From: Lentzea terrae
GTDB taxonomy: Bacteria; Actinomycetota; Actinomycetes; Mycobacteriales; Pseudonocardiaceae
Direction of reading: 5' to 3'
Length of the DNA: 64,000 nt
Assembly (NCBI RefSeq): GCF_003265345.1
Contig: NZ_QFWW01000007.1
Location: 146,036 to 210,035, forward strand
The position numbers and the translations under genes were made by a program. Below are positions 58,560-64,000 of the stretch, in pieces. How positions within the stretch are numbered: position 1 is the stretch's first letter; every line of letters begins with the position of its first letter. The notes beneath the pieces were generated by a model. It was not told where the DNA came from. It saw only the letters and a program-made list of their open reading frames with translations, and searched no databases.

Positions 58560-61421
58560 ATGGCTTCGGGTCCGCAGTTCCGGCTGCTCGGCCCGTTGGA
58601 AGTGCGCCTGGACGGCTCCCCCGTGGTGCTGCGGGCGGGCAAGCACAGGGCGTTGCTGGCGGCGTTGCTGCTGCGGCCGAACCGCGTCGTGCCCGTGACG
58701 GAACTCGTCGAGCACGTGTGGGGTGACGCACCGCCTGCCCGCACTCGTGGGACGTTGCAGACGTACGTGATGCGGTTGCGGGCCGCGCTGGGCGACCCGT
58801 CGCTGATCCAGACCGCCCCCGACGGCTATCGGATGCGCGTCGACCCGCTGGCAGTGGACGCGCACCAGTTCGCGGACGCGGCAGCTCGCGGCCGGGCGGC
58901 GGCTTCCGCAGACGACCTGGTCACGGCGCGGAAAGCGTTTGCCGAGGCGTTGGACCTGTGGCGCGGACCGGTGCTGTCGGACGTGCCTTCCGAAACGTTG
59001 TACTCCGAACACGCTCCGCGGCTGACCGAGCTGCTGATGACCGTGCACGAGCAGCGGATCGACGTGGAGCTGGCGCTGGGCAACCACGCGGACCTGCTGC
59101 CGGAGCTGTTCGCGCTGACGCGGGACCACCCGTTGCGCGAGCGGTTCTGGGGACAGCTGATGCTCGCGCTGTACCGCAGCAGCAGGCAGGCGGAGGCGCT
59201 GGAGGCGTTCCGGCAGCTCGACCGGACGCTGGACGAGCAGCTGGGCATCGACCCTTCTGCTGAGCTGCAGTCGTTGCACCAGGCGATCCTGGTGGGAGCG
59301 CCGTCGCTGGCCGCGCCGGTCGCCGAGCGTGAGCCGGAACGCGCGCCGGCGTCGCCGATGCAGCTGCCGGACGACATCGCCGACTTCACCGGACGGGCGT
59401 GGCACGTCGAGCGGATCTCCGGGCTGATCGCCGGCGGATCAGTGCCGATCGTGACGCTGGCGGGACAGCCCGGCGTGGGTAAGACGACGTTGGCCGTGCA
59501 CGTGGCGCACCTGCTGCGAGACCGTTTTCCGGACGGACAGCTGTACGTCGACCTGCGCGGATACTCGCTGGGGCCGCCGGCGGACGGACTGGACGTGCTG
59601 TCGCGGTTCCTGCGCGCGCTCGGGGTGCCGCCGGACGAGATCCCGCCGGACGCCGACGAGCAGAGCACGATGCTGCGCTCGTTGCTGTCGGGCCGGCGGA
59701 TGTTGCTGGTGCTGGACAACGCTTCCGCGCCCGACCAGGTCCGGCCATTGCTGCCGGGGACGGCGTCGTGCCGGGTGATCGTGACCTCGCGCGACGACCT
59801 GCGCGGCCTGATCGCGATGAACGGCGCGCGGACCGTGCCGGTCGACGTGTTCACTCCGGCCGAGTCCGCGGCGTTGCTGTCACAGCTGCTGGGGCCCGGT
59901 GACCACGCGGAGCTGGCGGCCCGCTGCGGACATCTGCCGCTGGCGTTGCGGGTGGCGGCGGCCTACCTCGCGGGGCGCGACGACGTGACGATTTCCGGCT
60001 CGCCGATCGAGCTGGCCTACGCCGCGCTTCCGCCTGCGCCGCAGCGCTTGTTCCGGCTGTTGTCGCTCGTGCCAGGGCCCGACTTCACCGCGGAGGCCTC
60101 GTCCGCTCTGGCCGATGTGGACGCCGAGGGGCTGCTGACGGTGCTGGAGATCGCCCAGCTGGTGGTCTCGGCTGCGCCCGGTCGTTACCGGTTCCACGAC
60201 GAGCTGGTGCGGTACGCGGCGGCGTTGCGGGAGGAGTGGGACACCGCGGCCGAGCAGCACATGGCCTGGACAGCGCTGCTGAACCACTACGTGCGCGGCG
60301 TGGAGCGATGCGCCGAGCTGCTCTACCCCGGCATCGTGCGGCTGCCGTCGTCCGCGTCCGGCCCGGCGCCCCGGATCACGGGCTCGGCCGAGGCGCTGGC
60401 GTGGCTCGACGCGGAACGCCCGAACCTGACCGCCGCGATCCGGCACGCCGCGGAGCACGGTCCGGCCCCGATGGCGTGGCAGCTGGCCGACGCCCTGCGG
60501 GGTTACCTGTGGATCGGCCAGCACGTCGGCGAGTGGCTCGCGACGGCCCACCACGGCCTGCAGGCGGCCCAGGCCTCCGCGCACCGCCCGGCCGAGGCCG
60601 CGATGCACGCCAACCTCGGCACCCTCTACCTGCGGCTGGGCGAGTACGCGTTGTCGGTCGAGCACCACAACCGGGCCATCGAGCTGTACCGCGCCCTGGG
60701 CGACAAGGACGCCGAGGCGAGCGTGCTGAACAACCTCAGCCTCGTGCACCGCCGCTCCGGTCAGCTGACCGAGGCTCGGGAGGCCCTGGTGCGCTGCTTG
60801 GAGATGCTGCGCTCAGCCGACAGCATCAGCACCGGGCTCTACAACCTCGGCCAGCTCGCCGTGGAGCTCGGCGAGATCGACGCCGCCGTCGACCACTTCT
60901 CCCAGGCGCTGGAGCTCGCTCCGAACGCCGACAGCCACACCTACCTCGGCCTGGCGTTGCGGCTGCAGGGACGTCTCGACGAGGCCCGCGCCCACCTCGA
61001 ACGCGCGCTGGAGATCGGCAACGTTCCCGCCGGTGAGGCCGAGGCCCTGGACAACCTGGCCGCACTGGAACTCGCTTCCGGCAACGTCGAGGTCGCGCTG
61101 TCGCTGGCCTCGCGTGCGCTGTCCCTGGTGGCGGACGGCGGCGATCAGCAGGTGGCGACGTCCGTGCGGCTCACGCTCGGCGAGATCCGGCGCGCGTTGT
61201 TCGACTTCGACGTCGCGGCCGAGCTCTTCGACCAGGCGCTGGCGACGGCCCGGCGGATCGGCTACGCCTCCGGCGAGGTGCGCGCGTTGATCAACCTGGC
61301 GGTGGTGTGGCGTGATCTCGGCCGCCACGCCGATGCCCAGTCCATGGCGGACGAGGCCGCCCGCCGCAGCGCCGAACTGGGTCTGCGCGCCCTGGAGACC
61401 CGCGCCCGCGAACTCATCTGA
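58560..61421 (+). CDS. AfsR/SARP-family regulator with NB-ARC and TPR domains
   Basis: The product has 953 aa from ATG 58560, with GGGAAGG 4 nt upstream. An OmpR-type winged helix (about 1-95, FRLLGPLEVRLDGSPV) and a bacterial transcriptional activation domain (about 100-250, QRIDVELALGNHADLLPEL) form the SARP part. An NB-ARC ATPase has Walker A LAGQPGVGKTTLAVH and Walker B MLLVLDNA. TPR repeats fill about 640-950. Such regulators activate secondary metabolism or development; none of the usual biosynthetic genes is nearby. Its stop lies in a motif shared with the convergent gene. Confidence 0.9.
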   Translation: MASGPQFRLLGPLEVRLDGSPVVLRAGKHRALLAALLLRPNRVVPVTELVEHVWGDAPPARTRGTLQTYVMRLRAALGDPSLIQTAPDGYRMRVDPLAVDAHQFADAAARGRAAASADDLVTARKAFAEALDLWRGPVLSDVPSETLYSEHAPRLTELLMTVHEQRIDVELALGNHADLLPELFALTRDHPLRERFWGQLMLALYRSSRQAEALEAFRQLDRTLDEQLGIDPSAELQSLHQAILVGAPSLAAPVAEREPERAPASPMQLPDDIADFTGRAWHVERISGLIAGGSVPIVTLAGQPGVGKTTLAVHVAHLLRDRFPDGQLYVDLRGYSLGPPADGLDVLSRFLRALGVPPDEIPPDADEQSTMLRSLLSGRRMLLVLDNASAPDQVRPLLPGTASCRVIVTSRDDLRGLIAMNGARTVPVDVFTPAESAALLSQLLGPGDHAELAARCGHLPLALRVAAAYLAGRDDVTISGSPIELAYAALPPAPQRLFRLLSLVPGPDFTAEASSALADVDAEGLLTVLEIAQLVVSAAPGRYRFHDELVRYAAALREEWDTAAEQHMAWTALLNHYVRGVERCAELLYPGIVRLPSSASGPAPRITGSAEALAWLDAERPNLTAAIRHAAEHGPAPMAWQLADALRGYLWIGQHVGEWLATAHHGLQAAQASAHRPAEAAMHANLGTLYLRLGEYALSVEHHNRAIELYRALGDKDAEASVLNNLSLVHRRSGQLTEAREALVRCLEMLRSADSISTGLYNLGQLAVELGEIDAAVDHFSQALELAPNADSHTYLGLALRLQGRLDEARAHLERALEIGNVPAGEAEALDNLAALELASGNVEVALSLASRALSLVADGGDQQVATSVRLTLGEIRRALFDFDVAAELFDQALATARRIGYASGEVRALINLAVVWRDLGRHADAQSMADEAARRSAELGLRALETRARELI

Positions 61422-61435
61422 TATCCGATGTATCA
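61419..61435. repeat. AT-rich module carrying the stops of two convergent genes
   Basis: TGATATCCGATGTATCA begins with the TGA stop of the SARP gene and ends with TCA, the stop of the minus-strand transpeptidase-like gene. TGATA and TATCA are inverted arms. Confidence 0.75.
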
Positions 61436-62191
61436 GGGGTCGAACACGGCCTTGGCCGCCCCGGTGTACTTGACGTTCACCTTCGTCCGGCCGACGACGC
61501 TGTGGTAGTTGAGCTGGATCAGCTTGGCGTCGACGACGTGCAGACATCCGTGCGACGCGACGTTGGCCGGCGCGTTGTGGAACGCCTCGCCCGCGTTGTA
61601 GAAGACCGCGAGGCTCATCGACGCCGCCAGGGTCGAGCGGCTCTGGCCCGGCGTGGGTTTGGTGTAGCGCCGGTGTGCACCGCGCTTGGGCCCTTCCAAC
61701 GCTCCCGCGCCCTGAGTGGCTGCGATGTCGGCGGCTGCGGCGGGGTCGTTGTAGCCGACTCCCTCGATGCGGCCCACCGTGAAGTGCCCTGGGTCGCTGC
61801 GCAGGCCGCGCGGCCCGCCGGTCACCTCGAAGCTGAACGACGAGAGCGCCGCCGGGTTGGCGAAGTACGTTGCGGTGGCGGTGCCCTTCGGCATGTCGAC
61901 GCCGCTCGAGTCGGGGACGACGCTGTCGAACTCGACCGTGATCAGCGAGATCCACGGCTGCTTCTTCGCGTTCCGGAACGGGCTCTCGACCAGAGTGCCG
62001 CCGTCCATGGCGCCGAAGTTCATCGCGGACTTCTCCCGATAGCGCTGCACGGCGAACTCATCGGCGAGCAACCGCTGCACCGCACGGTTCCCCGCCGCGC
62101 TCTGAAGGGCGGTGAGCGGATGGACACCGTCCTCAACCAGGGCACGGCGCGAGGGGTGTTCGGGGTGTGGGTGCGCGCCGTGAACCCTCAT
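61433..62191 (-). CDS. L,D-transpeptidase-like protein with AGNxAVxRLL motif
   Basis: The product has 252 aa from ATG 62191; ATG 62212 is an alternative and neither has a good ribosome-binding site. Near the N terminus LTALQSAAGNRAVQRLLADE matches the LQ..AGN.AV.RLL motif seen in actinomycete proteins linked to extracellular contractile injection systems (eCIS). The C-terminal half ends with NVASHGCLHV, the catalytic His/Cys motif of YkuD-type L,D-transpeptidases, which cross-link or cleave peptidoglycan. There is no signal peptide, which is odd for such an enzyme. An injected or otherwise exported effector is possible (inference). No eCIS structural genes are in the window. Confidence 0.7.
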   Translation of the reverse strand: MRVHGAHPHPEHPSRRALVEDGVHPLTALQSAAGNRAVQRLLADEFAVQRYREKSAMNFGAMDGGTLVESPFRNAKKQPWISLITVEFDSVVPDSSGVDMPKGTATATYFANPAALSSFSFEVTGGPRGLRSDPGHFTVGRIEGVGYNDPAAAADIAATQGAGALEGPKRGAHRRYTKPTPGQSRSTLAASMSLAVFYNAGEAFHNAPANVASHGCLHVVDAKLIQLNYHSVVGRTKVNVKYTGAAKAVFDP

Positions 62192-62285
62192 GGGTCGATG
62201 GTCCCGGACCATCCTCAACGGACTCGTGTGCCGGACGTGCGGGCATCGGGGCAGAGTCGGCTGCCCGTTCGGGCAGCCAACGGTT

Positions 62286-62530
62286 GATATATCGGATATC
62301 GCATGCTGGATATCGGCGCCGGCCTCTCGTGTCCGCCCTCCGTCGATATATCGGATATGGCATGCCGGACATGGGCACCGACGCCGGTGCCAGCCGATAT
62401 ATCGGATATGGCACGCCGGAACGTGGACGCCGAGGTCGGTACCAGCCGATATATCGGATATCACATGCCGGATGCGGACGTCGACGCCGGCCGATATATC
62501 GGGTATTGGATACCGCGTATTGGATATCGG
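62286..62530. repeat. tandem array of five GATATATC units
   Basis: GATATATC starts at 62286, 62345, 62396, 62448 and 62493 (spacings 59, 51, 52, 45). The first four units read GATATATCGGATAT, then two bases, CATGC or CACGC, then GC-rich sequence with recurring GACGCCGG and ACCAGCC; the fifth reads GATATATCGGGTATTGG. Degenerate TGGATATCGG ends lie at 62307 and 62521. It fills the 340-base gap between the transpeptidase-like gene and pimB'. An open frame through the array on either strand gives only YIGYG- or ISDI-type repeats and I do not call it a gene. Confidence 0.9.
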
Positions 62531-62531
62531 T

Positions 62532-63641
62532 CTAGCCGATGAGGCCTTCGAGGCGGTGCGCGAGTTGGTCCCACCGCCAGTGGTCGCTCACCCATTCCCG
62601 CCCGGCGCGCCCCATCTTGGCCGCCATCTCGGGATCGGCGAGCAGGGCGGCAACCCTCTCGGCGACGTTCTCGACGTCGAGGCCGTCGACGACGTTGCCG
62701 GTGATGCCGTCGCGCACGGTCTCCGGCGCCCCGCCGGACCGTCCGGCGATCACCGGCAGACCAGTTGCCGAGGCCTCGAGGTAGACGATTCCTAGCCCCT
62801 CGACATCGAGACCACGACCACGCGTGCGGCACGGCATCGCGAAGACGTCGCCCGCGTTGTAGTGCGCGGGCAGCTCCTCCCACGGCACCGAACCGGTCAG
62901 CACGACGTCGCCGGGCTTGGCGTCCGCGGCCAGCTTTTCGAGCGTCCCGCGGTACGGCCCGCCGCCGACGATCAACAGCGCCGCGTCCGGCACTGTCCGC
63001 TGGATCAACGGCAGCGCGCGGATCAGGACGTCCTGTCCCTTGCGCGGCACCAGGCGCGACACGCACACGATCACCGGGCGGTCGCCCAACCCGTACCGGC
63101 GGCGCATCTCCGCACGCGCCGCGGGATCCGGCCGGTACAGGTCGGTGTCCACACCGGACGGAAGGTGTTCCAGCGCCGCCATCGGGCCGAACGCGGCGGC
63201 GAACCGCGAGCGGGTGTAGCGGCTGACATAGGTCACGACGTCCACACCGGACCCGATGGCCCGCAACGCCTGGCGCGCCACCGGCAACATCGACCAGCCG
63301 ACCTCGTGTCCGTGCGTGCACGCGACCGCCCGGCTCAGGCCCAGTGACGGCGCCAGCAACGCCAGCGGGGCGGCCGCGCCGAACCACGCGGCGTCGCAGG
63401 ACTCGGCGCGGGCGATGTCGCGGGCGCGCCGGAGCACGTCGGGCGTCGGCAACATCAGCGACGTGGGATGCCGCACCACCGGGAATGGCTGCTCGGCGTC
63501 GAACTCCGCCGCGCCCTTCCACTTCGGCGCGTACACGACGAGCGAGTCCGCGGGCAGCCGTGTCGCCAAAGCGTGCAGGTAGGACTGGATGCCACCGGGG
63601 CGAGGCGGGAAGTCGTTGGTCACCAGCAAGGTTCGGCGCAC
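62532..63641 (-). CDS. pimB: phosphatidylinositol mannosyltransferase PimB'
   Basis: The product has 369 aa from GTG 63641. It is a GT4 glycosyltransferase: TNDFPPRPGGIQSYLHAL, CTHGHEVGWS, VSRLVPRKGQDVLIRALP, and GLGIVYLEASATGLPV with the donor-binding EX7E pattern. PimB' (Rv2188c) adds the second mannose from GDP-mannose to PIM1 on the cytosolic face. Position near fadD15 matches M. tuberculosis; the SARP and transpeptidase-like genes and the AT array are inserted between them. The stop is adjacent to the array. Confidence 0.92.
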   Translation of the reverse strand: MRRTLLVTNDFPPRPGGIQSYLHALATRLPADSLVVYAPKWKGAAEFDAEQPFPVVRHPTSLMLPTPDVLRRARDIARAESCDAAWFGAAAPLALLAPSLGLSRAVACTHGHEVGWSMLPVARQALRAIGSGVDVVTYVSRYTRSRFAAAFGPMAALEHLPSGVDTDLYRPDPAARAEMRRRYGLGDRPVIVCVSRLVPRKGQDVLIRALPLIQRTVPDAALLIVGGGPYRGTLEKLAADAKPGDVVLTGSVPWEELPAHYNAGDVFAMPCRTRGRGLDVEGLGIVYLEASATGLPVIAGRSGGAPETVRDGITGNVVDGLDVENVAERVAALLADPEMAAKMGRAGREWVSDHWRWDQLAHRLEGLIG

Positions 63642-63651
63642 GGAACCAACG

Positions 63652-64000
63652 CTATCCGATGCTCGATCGCAGGAACTCGCGCCAGCCCGCCACGTCCACC
63701 GCGCCCGCGTCTACAGCGGACTGCGCCGCGTGCTGCAGGAAGAAGTCGACGACTCCCCGCTCCCCCAGCCGCGACTCCAGGTAGACCATGATCGAGTACG
63801 CCTGCTGGTAAGCCAGATCACGCCCAGGCCCGCCGAAGTCGACGGGCAGCGCCGAGACGTCCGGCGTGAGCAACGGCGCGGCCTGCCGAAGCGACAACCC
63901 CAGCCCGTGGAAGGCCACCCAGTCCGCGAACCCCTCCACCAACCACAACGGCGCCGAGTCCGAGGTAAGGTCGCGCGTCGCCACGTGCGTGATTTCGTGC
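63652..64000 (-). CDS. peptidase MA-like zinc metallopeptidase (partial, right edge)
   Basis: The frame stays open through the right edge; 116 codons of the C-terminal part are visible. The first residues in the window are HEITHVATRD, an HExxH zinc site, and WLVEGFADWVAF 15 residues on gives the third ligand Glu, as in gluzincins (peptidase MA-like family). The remainder is helical (AYQQAYSIMVYLESRLG). The stop is 10 bases before the pimB' start. The missing N terminus probably carries a signal or membrane anchor. Confidence 0.8.
   Translation of the reverse strand, partial: HEITHVATRDLTSDSAPLWLVEGFADWVAFHGLGLSLRQAAPLLTPDVSALPVDFGGPGRDLAYQQAYSIMVYLESRLGERGVVDFFLQHAAQSAVDAGAVDVAGWREFLRSSIG

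Noticed and set aside
56087-58744. Long open frame on the minus strand (885 codons) across fadD15
   Set aside because: It lies antisense to a clear acyl-CoA synthetase and its translation is low-complexity Arg/Val/Asp/Leu typical of antisense frames in GC-rich genes.
62286-62530. CRISPR array
   Set aside because: The constant part is only about 14 bp, spacers share sequence with each other, unit length varies from 45 to 59, and no cas gene is present.
62167-62535. Plus-strand frame with repeated YIGYG segments
   Set aside because: It is only the translation of the GATATATC array; the opposite strand is equally open, and unit lengths are not multiples of three.

Overview
The window is high-GC actinobacterial chromosome. 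Gene content, GTG/TTG starts, GTGA/ATGA stop-start overlaps and many apparently leaderless genes suggest a Pseudonocardiales-type actinomycete (Lentzea/Saccharothrix/Actinosynnema-like). The genus is inference. I recognised no tRNA, rRNA, CRISPR array, complete insertion sequence or phage.

Layout. 1-1.1 kb: membrane anchor of an Sdh1-type succinate dehydrogenase (cut by the left edge) and a small Rv0250c-like gene. 1.3-4.2 kb: Entner-Doudoroff pair edd/eda separated by repeats. 4.4-7.6 kb: an unusual dikinase coupled to an MFS transporter. 7.5-12.8 kb: LAL-type LuxR regulator, ECF sigma/anti-sigma pair, secreted double-DUF4142 protein. 12.9-15.3 kb: RNA-repair operon (RNA ligase plus HD-Pnk). 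15.3-19.1 kb: membrane protein, secreted serine protease, MarR/hydrolase unit with a repeated operator, nucleotidyltransferase. 19.1-28.9 kb: recX, recA, DUF3046, MFS, membrane-anchored Hsp70-like protein and the large helicase lhr; LexA- and PafBC-type promoter signals lie before recA and a PafBC-type one before lhr. 28.9-36.9 kb: ACC deaminase with GntR regulator, GNAT, YbaK, a HEPN gene with its own LexA-type box, mycothiol-dependent isomerase-like protein, PhoD, VOC protein, DUF885 peptidase. 37-63.6 kb: a long stretch following the M. tuberculosis Rv2171-Rv2188c order (lppM, metF, idsA2, mptA, Rv2175c, pknL, aroG, Rv2179c, Rv2182c, Rv2183c-Rv2186c, fadD15, pimB'), interrupted by local insertions: phytoene synthase, DUF2891, a PPi-type phosphofructokinase, a broken aac(3), a ROK kinase, a SARP regulator and a transpeptidase-like protein. 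A zinc peptidase runs off the right edge.

The strongest unexplained signal is a family of small dispersed repeats. One module is AT-rich (core GATATATC, 14 exact copies in this GC-rich window). The other is a 40-50 bp stem-loop (GCAATGAGTCTTT...AAAGACTCATTGC, or a perfect 19-20 bp inverted repeat version), some copies with a CAGGTCAGCG tail. The modules usually occur together, mostly at convergent 3' ends; they supply or touch stop codons of several genes, form a five-copy tandem array at 62.3-62.5 kb, flank the aac(3) pseudogene, and occur inside coding sequences (crtB, idsA2, start of the GntR gene). This looks like a miniature mobile or structural element family.

Functional links: edd/eda and PPi-type PFK shape central carbon flux; mptA, pimB', idsA2, an acyltransferase and fadD15 serve the lipoglycan envelope; pknL and its Rv2175c-type partner signal in the same block; recA, recX, lhr, the HEPN gene and the RNA-repair operon form a nucleic-acid damage set.
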